Shown piece by piece: positions 49,970-61,198 of a stretch of DNA of 64,000 nucleotides. Position 1 is the stretch's first letter. Each line of letters opens with the position of its first letter. The position numbers and the translations under genes are program-made. Origin of the DNA: Flaccisagitta enflata (Eukaryota; Chaetognatha; Sagittoidea; Aphragmophora); contig OZ231126.1 of the NCBI GenBank assembly GCA_965153355.1, forward strand, positions 13,206,001 to 13,270,000, read 5' to 3'. The notes below the pieces were generated by a model. The model saw only the letters and a list, made by a program, of their open reading frames with translations. It was not told where the DNA came from and did not search any database.

Positions 49970-52298
49970 TCAAACAGCAAACTGACCGATGTTTTTCCTT
50001 CGCATTTCCGTGGGTAGGAATCCAGGTTCCGGTTGCGTCCGATCTTTTTCTCTTTTTTCTTTCTTTAGCTTCATTTTTGCCAATTTCGTCTCTGCGAAGA
50101 TTTTTTCCAACTGAGGCTTCATCGTCGCCATCACCCAGTCGGGAACCGGACGCTGAGTAGGGAATCACGACCCAGGCATTCAAATTGTGGAAAAGCAGAA
50201 AGCGGCATTTCTCGGAAATGTTTAATATCCCTTTAATGTTCTCTATATAAAACACATATGCTTCTCGGAAGCTTGGAAGAATTTGAACCCCTGTCACGAC
50301 CTTTATGATTATTGACATTCTTGAAAGGAAGTCCTTGTACAATAAGACCAATTAGATATTTGAGTCTGGTTAACCATGGTTTTATTGTTTAACTTCCTGA
50401 AACATTGTACTAGCCTTCTTCTTATCGCCGCGGCAATGGCCGCAACACCCAAATCTGGAAGCACTACTGCAACATGATTCCCGCGAGTGAATACAGCAAC
50501 AGCGTACTTGTTGTGTAGACTCAACGCTACAGTGACAAAGACCACTCAGCTGAACCACCTACGGCCTCCTGATTGATACAATGTTGTCCGAACTGAGTGG
50601 GCAAGTGATTGATCAACACGATCATAAACGGAGTTTGTTTTTACATGAAAGAGTTGCTCTTGAATTTCGCGCGATTGTTTGCCTTCCTCCGTTTCATCAT
50701 CTTGATCCCGTGATTTGGATTGTTTCTTCTCTTTCTTTCTCCCAGTAGGTCTCTTTTCGGCGTTTTGACCTGATAGACGCGAAAAGAGGAGACACTAATT
50801 AAGCTACAGTGCACAGAAAAAGCTAATTTGTAAAATCATTCCGCGTGAAATTCTTAATCACTCTCTGAATGCAAAATTTTGCATTTCTAAGAACATGGCC
50901 CTTTTGTTATATGTTTTTAGAACAGGGCCATGTTTTTAGAAATGCAAATTTATGCATTCAGAGACAGATTAAGAATTTCACGTAAGACTAGTCGAGGAAT
51001 GGAGGCCAATTTTCTTTTTTTTCTCTCAATATTTCCAACTTTTTTTGAACACATAAATGATTCTCAATGCAAAAAAATAAATAATTTATACTGAAAATAT
51101 CATTTCTTTTTAAAAATTGTGAAATCTTCATTTTACTTTTTTTCTCGAACATGTTTTGACCGTGAAAATTGCCCCTTCCTGTGCACCTTGACTTAATATG
51201 GGGATTGTGGATGAAACGAAAAAGCAAGAGTAGAAACGAACGCATAATACCCAAGGAGGCACAAGCCTGAAATGCGCAGGCCTGTATATAGTTGCATATT
51301 TCCCCCCCCCCCCTCCCCCCCGGCAGGGGATTTGGAAATGGGGAAGAAAATCAAAGGGTAGAAAAACCGAAAACCAAAAATATAGAAGATATTACACTTG
51401 TGGCTAGGGATGTGGAAGCGGTCAATTTTAGTGCCGCTTCCACCGCTTCCGCTTCCGCTTCCGCTTCCATTTTGTAGTTCAAATACTAGTAGCTATCCCA
51501 TCCTCCAAAATGGAAGCGGTCAATCGCTTCCACATCCCTACTTGTAGCAGTACTAAAATGTAACATTAAGTCACCACAACACTATTTAATACTATTTAAA
51601 CCAAAATATTACTATATAGGGGGTATATGGGGAAGAAGAACAAATGTATTTTGACCCCGCGGGGAAGAAAATCAAAGGACCAGGGGGGGGGAAAGAAATC
51701 AAAGGTCGTGCAACTATATACACCCCTGGAAATGCGAAAAATAAAAGGGACGTTGAGCGGAATTGTGGACACGTGAAAGAGGCGCAATCGACTCAAAAAC
51801 AAAGAATTTTGAAAACCACTTTCTTGATTGGTCTTAAGATGTACAAAATTGACTCAAGGACGAACAATTCTGAACAATCTTTTTAGGTGCGACAAAGCAC
51901 CTCTATGACTGGCTGTGTCCGTCGGTCGGTTGGTTGGTTGGTCTGTTGGTCGGTCGGTCGGGTAACGCATTCGTTCGACGATCAACACGGCGCACCTTAT
52001 TGGCCTACTTGGCCTTATTTTTTGCGTGTAAAGTTGAATACGATTGATTCAAAGATAAACAATTTCACCTCTTTCTCGATGCGTCTAAGAATATTCTCAA
52101 TTGAGCTGCTCTTTCTTTATACGTATTAAGCTGTATACAATTGACTCAAGAATGAACAATTTCACCTCTTTCTCGATGCGTGTAAAGTTGGATTGAGTCC
52201 CAAAATCTTTTTGCTGCTTCTCTCTCTTCCGGTGATGAAGCCTCCGCGCTCAAAGGGTCGAAATCAACGTAATCCTGATGTGTAACCAAATTTGACAT
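49970..52298 (-). CDS. Predicted spliced gene, copy B, unrecognised charged protein
   Basis: Exons by homology with copy A: 52,298-52,166, 50,769-50,645, 50,526-50,394 and 50,152-49,970. All splice signals, the start and the final stop are kept. The intron between exons 1 and 2 has grown from about 440 to about 1,400 bp through three transposon insertions (50,803-51,192; 51,277-51,728; 51,885-52,017), all placed away from the splice sites. Exon 1 is silent-only relative to A, exon 3 has one silent change, exon 4 one silent and one Thr-to-Met change, and exon 2 both kinds. Expression is not shown by sequence alone. Confidence 0.5.
50803..51192. mobile_element. TTAA-flanked element, 390 bp, with internal hairpin
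   Basis: Bounded by TTAA on both sides (50,799-50,802; 51,193-51,196). GTGCAC occurs 7 bases from each end within imperfect terminal repeats (GCTACAGTGCAC / GTCAAGGTGCAC). A strong inverted repeat at about 50,847-50,983 has arms with TGAAATTCTTAATC and GATTAAGAATTTCA. TTAA duplication suggests piggyBac-like mobilisation. Copy A lacks it and has instead a small tandem duplication (ATTAATATGGGGATTGTGG). Confidence 0.75.
51277..51728. mobile_element. hAT-like element, 452 bp, copy B only
   Basis: 19-bp terminal repeats CAGGCCTGTATATAGTTGC / CAGGGGTGTATATAGTTGC (two mismatches), flanked by the 8-bp duplication GAAATGCG (51,269-51,276; 51,729-51,736). Copy A has one GAAATGCG at the matching point near 3,745. 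C-runs and G-runs lie inside each end, and another MITE is nested at 51,405-51,540. Confidence 0.92.
51405..51540. mobile_element. hAT-like MITE nested in 51,277-51,728
   Basis: 136 bp with terminal repeats TAGGGATGTGGAAGCG, flanked by CTTGTGGC and CTTGTAGC (8 bp, one mismatch). The body is CGCTTC/GGAAGCG repeats, so nearly the whole element can fold. Confidence 0.85.
51885..52017 (+). mobile_element. Family T (AGGTGCG subfamily) element, 133 bp, with empty site
   Basis: Head hairpin AGGTGCGACAAAGCACCT, then CTATGACTGGCTGTGTCC, (GTCG/GTTG)n, CGGCGCACCTTATTGGCC and the end CTTGGCCTTA. CGCACCT in the tail is the inverse of the head AGGTGCG. Copy A has only an uninterrupted T-run at about 3,881-3,893, so insertion was between T residues without another duplication. 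Confidence 0.88.
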
Positions 52299-52997
52299 AA
52301 TATACGTGGGGAGGGTATGGGTTTGGGCATCGAATAGGCGAACCACTGAGAGTTCAGCGGCTGCATCACAGCCCTCGTCCCAGCTCAACGAAACGGACAC
52401 GAACGGAAACGATTCTATTACAAAATGACTTTGTCGAGTTTCTATTTATAGTGGGTTAAGAAAAAGCCAACTCACTTCTTTTTGACACCATGTCTTATAT
52501 CCCAGATCCATGATTTCCAAATCAGCCCCTCGCTGGAGAAAGTATTTCAGTTTTAGGGGAAACGCACTAAAGGAGAAAAGAATGAGTTCAATTTATTGAA
52601 GGTTTGCAGATAGAATTTCAGTGGAGTCGGCACATACGGCATTATGCAAATTAGGTTGGAACAGCGTAATTGCAAATGGATGAGTGCTAGTTTTCTTGCG
52701 ACCGCAAATGAAATCATAGATGGATATTCGGCCAGCCAATTGGACAATGGATATATTAAATGTTCATCTGCTAATAGCAGTGCTATGTCAGTCGGTCTGG
52801 CCATCAAGCCGTCCGTCTGTCTGTCGCCGTTTGCTTTTTTGGCGTTTGTGTGCAACTTTTGAATCACTGCCCCTACACACCCGCACGCGACTTCTAATCA
52901 GTCATGATTACAAGCGTAAACTGTTTCTTGGTAGGTTCCCAGGAGGGTGTCTCGGTCTTTTGTTCAATCTCTGTCTGTTTGTCTGTCTGTCTGTCTT

Positions 52998-53183
<186 letters not shown>

Positions 53184-54161
53184 CTCCCCACCCGTTTTCG
53201 CCTTTAACTTGGCTGGATCACAAATCTCCACTTTGGCTCTGAGGCAGAGAAAGCAAAGAAGGCAAAGATACACGAGTTTGCAAATTGGTCTATTTCAACG
53301 GAAGCTCTTCTTAGCCTTTCTCCCCTCGTTGTTGCGTGAGAAGGAGGGAAGGAGAGAGAGAGAGGCAGAGAAAGAGACAGAGAGAGAAAGAGAGACGAAC
53401 AAAGACAGAACGAGATATTGAAAAACAGACATAAGGAAAAAAATGTTTAAGACAGTCAGAGAGAGACAGAAACAGTAAAAAAGAAAAATATCAGAAACCC
53501 AGTTAGAAACCAGTTTGTGTGTCAACTCTCTAGTTTATAAACTTTGATTGACCATTTTGCACTGCTCAGTTATTTGGATTTTTCCTTCATAGTATAAGCA
53601 GATAAACTTAGCATTACCGCCCCTGCCGCTTATCATGGCAGTCCAATCTCAGTTGTCCCATTAAATATGCTGCCTAGTGCCTACTGGAGAATAAATAAAA
53701 TAAGTGAATCTTTCTTTATTGTAGACATAAAAAGGTTGGATACAGAGCAATCCAGTTGTGAACATTTGGACAAGAGCAGTAACATAAAAACCGCTTGCAT
53801 TTCAAAAATATTCGGATGGACCTAGGGACTCTTAGACTCATTGATGGATGGACCAATATGGCAAGGTGTAGAGTCACATGTCCATAACTTAGAAGTATCT
53901 AAAATAAAACACAATACAGCCTTCTTGATTTTTGCAACAAACCAGTGAAAAGCAAACCAAGTTTCTGTACCGAGAGCCAAATGTCGGAATGCAAAACAAG
54001 TTTTCCTATAAAGATCCTTACATAGTAACTTGAAGTAGTCACCTGCTGAATAGCAAACTATGTGTTTCTACCGAGATCTCTGCAGCATAAGTGGAGGCAG
54101 CCACCTACAGGCGAGCAGAGAAAGTGTTTTTAGGATCAAAGGCCATCCGACATTTGCGCCT

Positions 54162-54162
<1 letters not shown>

Positions 54163-54255
<93 letters not shown>
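54163..54255 (+). repeat. (CT)n microsatellite
   Basis: Counterpart of 6,503-6,586. Confidence 0.9.
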
Positions 54256-54259
<4 letters not shown>

Positions 54260-54433
54260 ACCATTTGTGCCGAGTTTCGTGCGGCCTCAACATCCATTCA
54301 AGTTTTTATCTCAGCGGAAAAGACTTCCAGATAGCACCATTGGGACCATTGGCACAGTAATCCACCGTTGGGACAATTCTCACAGTGATCCACGCCTGTA
54401 GAATGATCCACCATTGGGAGCATAGGCACAGTA

Positions 54434-54945
54434 CATGTTGTATAGAAGAGTGTGTTTCTAAAATCGCTTAAGGTATAAGTAAGATTGACACCAAAAGCTT
54501 TAGATTTTTTTTTTCGTTGGATAAAACATAAAAAGAATTTACAAAAAGTAAAACCAGCATGCTTCAGAATTTGGTGCTTCATCAATAAAGTAACTACAAT
54601 GTCGCCAAAGAGTTTGAAAAGGTATTTCTCTCATGAACTCAGAGGGTCAGGAGACAACTTTTACTGAAGCGGTTTTTTCATAAAAATACCCTCATGGAAT
54701 CAATACCCCTGCAATCACGGTCAACTCGCATAGTATAGTGGCTCATTATCATATGATTTAAGATAGGTGAAAAAAATTGTGGTATCGTTGTCTTTTAAGG
54801 CGCCAAACTAATTTTTATCACTGGCGTTTGGTTGAGTTACTTGAGAAAATTTAAGTAGCTTTTAACATGCTAATAATTCACTTTTATTTAACATAAAACT
54901 AAAAAAAGTTTTTTAAAAAATCCGACCCGATTTTACCCTGATGAA
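54434..54945. mobile_element. 512-bp copy B insertion between 26-bp direct repeats
   Basis: AT-rich insert CATGTTGTATAG...CCCTGATGAA lies between two identical 26-bp copies of a segment with CCATTGGGAGCATAGGCACA (54,408-54,433; 54,946-54,971). Copy A has the same local sequence without the insert, inside a two-unit tandem repeat. No terminal inverted repeats. A 26-bp duplication would be long for a DNA transposon; retroposition or unequal exchange are alternatives. Confidence 0.7.
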
Positions 54946-55192
54946 CCACCATTGGGAGCATAGGCACAGTAATCCATCGTTGGGACAATTCTCACAGTGA
55001 TCCACACCTGCAGAATGATCAGTTGGTACAATGAACCTTTATTGGATACCACTGCCACCTTTGTCTCAGTGATCAACCATCGGTACTATTACAAGGAAAT
55101 TCACTTTTGGAATAACCTGCAATTGTGGACACTTGACAACAATTACACTGTAAACCAAAACTCACATGGATATTATCATAGCCACCAAATCC

Positions 55193-56145
55193 GGGGCATC
55201 CTCTGAATCACGAAATTCGTGCTTAAGTTAATTTTTAGTCTCGTGCACGCGACTCTATGACCCACTCTGTCCGTCTGTCGGTCCGTCCGTCCGTCCGTCC
55301 GTCCGTCCGTCCGTCCGTCCGTCCGTCCGTCGGTCGGTCCCACTTAGCTTCGCTTAGCTTTTTTTTGTCATTTAACACCATTTTAAGTCATTTTAAGTCA
55401 TTTTGAGTTATTAAAAGTTAATTTAAGTCAATTTACATTTAGTCTCTTAGTCTTTTGGTCCTTTACTCTTTTGGTCTTATGGTCTTAACAACCGCACGCG
55501 ACTGTAAACGGTTGTCCTTGTTTTCCACTGAAGCACACCCTAGTGCTTCAGTGGAACTGAAAATAACTAATGTTTTTTGCTTTTCGAGCCTCAGTGGAAT
55601 TGGAAGTAACTTATTTTGTCACAGTAGAAAAGATAGTCAAAGTAATTTTTCTCAATGCTATTTGAAGGAATCATGAAATCCTCGCCTTACCATCTCTCTC
55701 TAAAGACTCTATCTTTCTTTCTTTTCATCTCTCCCTTTTTCTTCTTGAGAATTTTTATATTAAAAAGAAAACATTTTTTTTACATTTGCTTAATTTTCAT
55801 CATTTTGTAAAGAAAAAACCTATTATCCTTCAAAAAAACAAAAATTTGCCAGAGAAAAAAAATCTATTCACTTTTTTATGATAGAAAAAAAAAATAGAAT
55901 ATCAAAGTTATTCAAAGATGATTATTTAGAAAAAGAAAAGGAAATATTTGCAACCAATAAAAAAAAAACTTTGACTTTTTAATTCATTGCAGTGAAAAAG
56001 AGGCCAACTTCAGTATGAAAAAATGTCAAGAGTCAATCCACTGAGGCACGAATTTCAATTCCACTGAAGCACGAGGTCGTGCTTCAGTGGAATGGGCCTT
56101 GACTGGCCTCATTTCCAGCAGAGTTTGTGATTCAATGGATAGGCC
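55193..56145. mobile_element. hAT-like element, 953 bp, copy B only, hosting a family T element
   Basis: Flanked by CCAAATCC (55,185-55,192; 56,146-56,153). Ends GGGGCATCCTCTGAATCAC and GTGATTCAATGGATAGGCC are imperfect inverted repeats. Inside are two palindromes around CACTGAAGCAC/GTGCTTCAGTG and a family T element at 55,237-55,520. Copy A joins GCCACAAAATCC to TATTGACC directly near 6,980. Confidence 0.75.
55237..55520 (+). mobile_element. Family T (AGTCGCG) element inside a hAT-like element
   Basis: Head AGTCTCGTGCACGCGACTCT after ATTTTT, CCACTCTGTCCG, a long (TCCG)n block to about 55,330, then AAGTCATTTT-type minisatellite, the tail CGCACGCGACTGTAAACGG and TTGTCCTTG followed by TTTT. 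Confidence 0.85.
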
Positions 56146-56184
56146 CCAAATCCTACTGATCTTTGCTCGGTGAACACCTTCTTT

Positions 56185-56262
56185 AGTCGCGTGCTACATT
56201 ACTCTAGTCTCCACACCCCGCTACGTCAGTCAGTCGGTCGGTCGGTTGGCCAGTCACCTTTT
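56185..56262 (+). mobile_element. Family T (AGTCGCG) 5' part, copy B, split by family G insertions
   Basis: Orthologue of 7,019-7,215: AGTCGCGTGCTACATTACTC, CACCCCGCTACG and (GTCG)n, interrupted at 56,263. Pieces of the same element reappear at 57,067-57,085 (CCTTATTTGGTCCCCTTTT) and 59,087-59,107 (TTTACTTTTTCGGCG). The conserved CGACT...CCTTG tail is missing, so a deletion removed it. Confidence 0.8.
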
Positions 56263-57066
56263 GGGCAGCGGCCCCAAAGAGACGAAGTCCCTGAGCCTGA
56301 ATCTGTCTGTCCGTACGTCGTCCGTCCCCCACACCCTCAGGGCCGTCTCCTTTGGGCCAAATCAAACTGTGCCCAAATCCAAGCAAAATGGCCTTAATCC
56401 AGTCAAAATGGGCCAAATCCAGGCAAAATGGGCCAAATCCAGGCAAAAGGGCCCAAAACCAAGCAAAATGGGCCAAATCTGGCTAGAAAAACTGAATACT
56501 GGCCTGAGTTCTATCATTTTGGCCCCTTAAACTTAGATTCCGGCTCCTGTATCCCTCAACCTAACCATAGACACCCAGATCCTGGCCTTTGGGACCCAGA
56601 TTCTGACCTCCAAGACCTAGGTTCTGGCCTTACAGACCTAAATCCTAGCCTCAGAGGCCCAAATCCTGGCCTCAGAGACGGAATTCCTGGCCTCTGAGAC
56701 CAAGAAATTGGTCTCTGAGACCCAAATTTTGGTCTCAGAGACCCAGATCCTGGCCTACTCCTCCCTCAATATAACCCACAAACTATAAAAGGGCAAGGGT
56801 ACCATTATCCACATACTGCCTTTTGTCATTTCTCCATGGTTTTCAATGAAAATTTGAATAACAGGGCATCCTGGACAGAGGGAAGACAGACAGAAGGACG
56901 GACGGACGGACGGACGGATGGATGGACGGACAGACAGATTCCCCCTGTGTTCTAAAGGACTTCGTCCCCTTCGGGGCCGCTGCCCTGCTCCCTCTCAACC
57001 TAAATCACTTTCTACTCAAGCAGGGCACGGGTACCGCTGACCACTTACTGCCTTTGGGCTGCTATT
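56263..57066 (+). mobile_element. Family G element inserted in the family T element
   Basis: Head GGGCAGCGGCCCCAAAGAGA, GACGAAGTCC, then CAAAATGGGCCAAATCCAGG units and CCAAATCCTGGCCTC units. A first tail-like GGGCAAGGGTACC occurs at about 56,803. After a (GGAC)n block the inverted head CCCCTGTGTTCTAAAGGACT, CGGGGCCGCTGCCC and tail GGGTACCGCTGACC follow. The two tails suggest a chimera of two members. Confidence 0.75.
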
Positions 57067-57164
57067 CCTTATTTGGTCCCCTTTTGGGCAGCGGACCCAA
57101 AGGGGCCGATGACCTATGCTTTCACACATAGGGAAAATTTTTCCTTCTCCTCCTCCTCCTTTTT

Positions 57165-57854
57165 GGGCAGCGGCCCCAAACGGCCAATGTCCTGTAGGAC
57201 ACAGAGGGGAATTTCCGTACGTCCATACGTCCGTACGTCCCGTACGTCCGTCGTCCACCGTGCGTCTCCCCCCCTGAGGCCCCTCTCAGGCCCCAAATCA
57301 GCCCTCTCAAGCCCAAAATTGGTCCTCTGAAACCCAAAATCAGCCCTCTCAGGCCCAAAACTCAACCTCTCAAACCCATAATTAGCCCTCTCAGGCCCTG
57401 AAGTCAGCCTCCTCAGGCCAAAAAAAGTCCTCTCAGGCCCAAAATCAGCCCCTCAGCTCCAAAATTAGCTCTCTTATACCCTCAATAAGCCTTGTCAGGC
57501 TAAAAATCAAGCATTTCAGGCCTGAAACCAGCCCTATAAAACCTAGAATCTGATCACTTGTGTCTCAATTCAGCCTTCAAAATAACCCTCTCAGGTCTCT
57601 AATCTTCCCTAATCCTTGATGCTATTCAACCCCTTGACCCCCAAATCAGCCCTTACATGCCTCATTACTGTGCTTCAATTGATCTAATCAGCCCTTTAAT
57701 GTGCCTTCTCAGGACCTCTGGAAATTCACCCCTGTATCCTACAGGACATCGGCCCTTTGGGGCCGCTGCCCTGCTCTCACTCCACTTCGTCAGTTAATCA
57801 CTCCAAGCAGGGCATCGGGTACCGCTGACCATGTGCAATCCTTGGATGACTAGT
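57165..57854 (+). mobile_element. Family G (GTCCTG subfamily) element, nested
   Basis: After T5: GGGCAGCGGCCCCAAACGG, CCAATGTCCTGTAGGACAC, (CGTACGTC)n, minisatellite TCTCAGGCCCAAAATCAGCC, inverted head CCCCTGTATCCTACAGGACA, TCGGCCCTTTGGGGCCGC, and tail GCAGGGCATCGGGTACCGCT ending TTGGATGACTAGTT. Confidence 0.85.
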
Positions 57855-58027
57855 TCTTCTCCATCCACCCCCTCAAGCCTCAAATCCAGCTTTGAAGCCC
57901 AAAATCTAGCCTCGATGCTCGAATCCAGCTCTCAAAGCTCAAAACCCAGCCTCCAAGTTCAAATTTCAGCCTCAGAGCCCAAAATTTAGCCTTGAGGCTC
58001 AAATACCAGCCTTGATCCTCAACTTTT

Positions 58028-58710
58028 GGGCAGCGGCCCCGAAGGGGATGAAGTCCTGTAGAACACAGGGGGACTTTCGTTCGTTCATCCGTTCGTTAGT
58101 TCGTTCGTTAGTTAGTTCGTCCCCCCCCCTTATCAGGCCCCTCAGGCCTAAGATCTGGCCTCTCAGGTCTCAAATATGGCATCTCAGGCCTCAAATCCAG
58201 CCTTTCAGGCCTCTAATCCAGCCTCTCAGGTCTCAAATCCAGCCTCTCAGGCCTCAAATCCAGCCTCTCTGGCCTCAAATCCAGCCTCTCAGGCCTCAAT
58301 CCAACCTCTCTGTGGCCTCAATCCAGCCTCTCAGGCCTTAATCCAGCCTCTCAGGCCTCAAATCCGGCCTCACAGGTCTCAAACCTGGCCTTTCAGACCT
58401 CAAGCTAGGCCTCATAAGCCTCTAATCCAAATTCCCATGCCTCAAACCTGTCCTCATGCCTCAAGTGGGCCTCAAGTTAGTCCTCTCAAGCTTCCAATTG
58501 GCATTCTCAAGCCTTCTTAGACCTCAATTTAAGCTCTTGAAGGCCTTCAGTCAACCTCTATGAAGCATCCACGTAAAGCAGGACGACAAAAGTCCCCTGT
58601 GTTCTGGGACTTCATCCCCTCCAGGCCGCCCTCTTCCCCTCACTCCAACTCACAATCACTCAAAGCAGGGCGAAGGGTATCGCTGACCATATATTGCCCT
58701 TGGGCGACCT
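58028..58710 (+). mobile_element. Family G (AAGTCCTG subfamily) element, nested
   Basis: After TTTT: GGGCAGCGGCCCCGAAGGGG, ATGAAGTCCTGTAGAACAC, (CGTTCGTTAGTT)n, about 15 minisatellite units CTCTCAGGCCTCAAATCCAG. The inverted head is partly decayed (GTGTTCTGGGACTTCATCCC), then AAGCAGGGCGAAGGGTATCG and an end TTGGGCGACCTGTT. Confidence 0.85.
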
Positions 58711-59107
58711 GTTAGGCTTGAGACACAAATCCCAGCCTTGAGGCTCTAATCCCAGCCTTGAGGCTCAAATCCCAGCCTTGAGGCTCAAATCCCTGTCTCA
58801 AGCCTCAAATCCCAGCCTTTAGGCTCAAATCCCAGCCTCAAGGCTCAAATCCCAACCTTGGGGCTCAAATCCCAACCTTGTGGCTCAAATCCTAGCTTTG
58901 AGGCTTAAATCCTAGCTTCAAGGCTCAAATTCTTGCAGCAAGACTCAAATTCGAGCCTCAAGCTTCAAGACTTTCTGAGCATAGGTCATCGGCTCAGACG
59001 GGGCCGCTGCCAATCTCACCATCACACTTCCATACACAAACACAGGGGCAACGGGTACCGCTGACCATCTAACGCTGTTGCGACTATTTACTTTTTCGGC
59101 GTTTTTT

Positions 59108-59369
59108 GGGCAGCGGCCCCAAAGGGGACAAAGTCCTGTAGAACACAGGGGGACTATTGTTCGTCATTCTGTCCCTCCGTCCATCCCTTTGTCCGTTCAT
59201 CCCCCCAGGCCCTCTCAGACCTGAAATCTGCCCTCTCAGGCCTGAAATTTACCCTCTCAGGCCTGAAATTTACCCTCTAAGGCCTGAAATTTGCCCTCTC
59301 AGGCTTTGAATCTACATTCTCAAGCCTGAAATCTGCCCTCTCAGGCCTGAAATCTGTCCTCTCAGGCCA
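59108..59369 (+). mobile_element. Family G 5' fragment
   Basis: After T6: GGGCAGCGGCCCCAAAGGGG, ACAAAGTCCTGTAGAACAC, (GTCC) block, eight or so units CCTCTCAGGCCTGAAATCTG, then a break into TTTTTTCGCTCTACCG that corresponds to 7,225-7,235 in copy A. Tail and neighbouring host sequence were deleted together. Confidence 0.8.
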
Positions 59370-61138
59370 ATTTTTTCGCTCTACCGTCCACAAGCTGTAA
59401 CTCTATCTCAACATGTAGACATTCTATACATTCTAACGTCACTCACTAGTTTCAACGCTAACTTTGTTTTTTTTTCACACCACAAGTCTCCTTTCTCCCT
59501 CGCCCTTGAGAAACGGAGAAAGTCAAGCTGGAGACTTCCTTTTTTGCTCCGGTGGGCAGGTTAAAATGGAAAGTGGGCAGGGGAAGAGAAGGAGAGGGAA
59601 GAGGAAGATGAGGAAGAGGAGGAGGATGAGAAGGTTGAAATGGAAATTGGGCAGGATAAGATGGAAAGTCCATACGTTTTGTGGAACCAAAGATCTGCGC
59701 CTTAAACGAAACTCATTTGTCTCTCTCACACCAACGGACGTGCTGCTAGCCATTTCTCCTCGCTTTCTCTCTCTCTCTCTCTCTGCTTTCCTTAAACCAT
59801 TATCAACACTACCACTAATGCTTTAACACCACCACCATCATATCAACGGTTTTCCCCTCGTTCATACTAACCTACCTTACTACAAGCTGATCAACACTAA
59901 TTTATCGATTTTTTTCAATATTACATTTTTCTGTCAGTATAGTTTTGTATTTAGTGCGAATAGCTTTCTCATTAAAGTTTACTATTATTTCTTTTACTTA
60001 TATCTGAGGTAAGGCTCATAACCTTTCACTGACTTCGTAATGGCATCCGTTTATTTTGGCATTTATATTTGTTGATCGGTGGTCATCATTTTCGGGTGTA
60101 TCATCTTAGTTTAATCGACCCCACTTTTTAATCTGGAAAAGCTACTAAAGGTCCTAAAAATGATGTATTCGTGACGATGCACTTATCCCAACGAGTATAT
60201 AATTGAGGCTTATGCGAACACTATGATATTTAAGCAATACAACTAACGTTGAATCTCGATAACCTTCTAACCCCCTAATGGTCGACCTGGGACTGTAACA
60301 TGGTAATGGCTGTATCATTGCAATGGGTAGTTTGGCAGAATTGCAGAAATGTGGTTAATAGGAGGAGAGGGGGAAGGTATTAGTTTGTCGGGGGTTAAAT
60401 AAGTTGTATTGCTATAATATCAATTGTGACTTAATGTACTGTGGGGGGGAGTTTAATGAATGGTATGTGGCAATGTAGTATTAGTTTATAATGGCAACGT
60501 CTGTTTTAGAACAGGGAGGTGTAAATTGGGGACAAGATGTCAGGTTTTCAGGGAAAACGGGGGTCGGTTTTAGATGAGGGTGGTAGACAGGCTGCTTGAG
60601 GCAGAATGTTCTGGTTTGGGTTCTGAAAAAAAGGGGTTTGGGGGTGCGAAGAGAAATGAGACTGGAGCTTTTGGTGCCTCCTTAGTTTCCCATCTTCACT
60701 ATATCATGCTTACTCGCTCTGCCATTGCAGACAATTGTATAAACTGAGGGTGGAATTTCATCTTAATAAAACGTGAAGAAACTGGAGACATGGATGCGGG
60801 AAAAGTTGTAAGAAGTGGAAGCAGAAATGCAAAAGCAGAAGTGAAGAATGTACAACATCTAGTACAAGTGGTAGAAATTTGGAATAGAAAGATGATGAAG
60901 TAGGAATGTTGGCTGGAAAGTGATTTGCCGCTCCCACATCGTTTAGAGAGCCTTTATTTATTCATTCTAGGATCAGGTAAATGTCAATTCATATTCTTCG
61001 CCATTTGACAACATACTCTCCCAGAGTGAGGCGTATATCTGTTTACATTTGGTAGCCCATTCATTTCCGAACTCACGGAACAATATTCATCCCCTCCAAA
61101 GTTCATCTGGTCTTGTTCCAAATGCTCTCCTTTTCTCT

Positions 61139-61198
<60 letters not shown>

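Larger units (their letters stand above)
57086..59086 (+). mobile_element. Family G (CCTATG subfamily) element hosting two further members
   Basis: Head GGGCAGCGGACCCAAAGGGG, CCGATGACCTATGC; body resumes at 57,855-58,027 and 58,711-58,970 (GAGGCTCAAATCCCAGCCTT units). The cognate tail is AGCATAGGTCATCGG, GGGGCCGCTGCC, then GGGGCAACGGGTACCGCTGA to about 59,086. Interrupted by complete elements at 57,165-57,854 and 58,028-58,710. Copy A has an uninterrupted CCCCTTTTTACTTTTTCGG at the outer target. Confidence 0.8.

Noticed and set aside
58150-58400. Regular ~20-bp repeats that at first glance resemble a CRISPR array (also 35,040-35,420 and 63,170-63,420)
   Set aside because: There are no unique spacers between repeats. 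The units are contiguous and diverged, and they lie between the inverted heads of family G elements in animal-type DNA.
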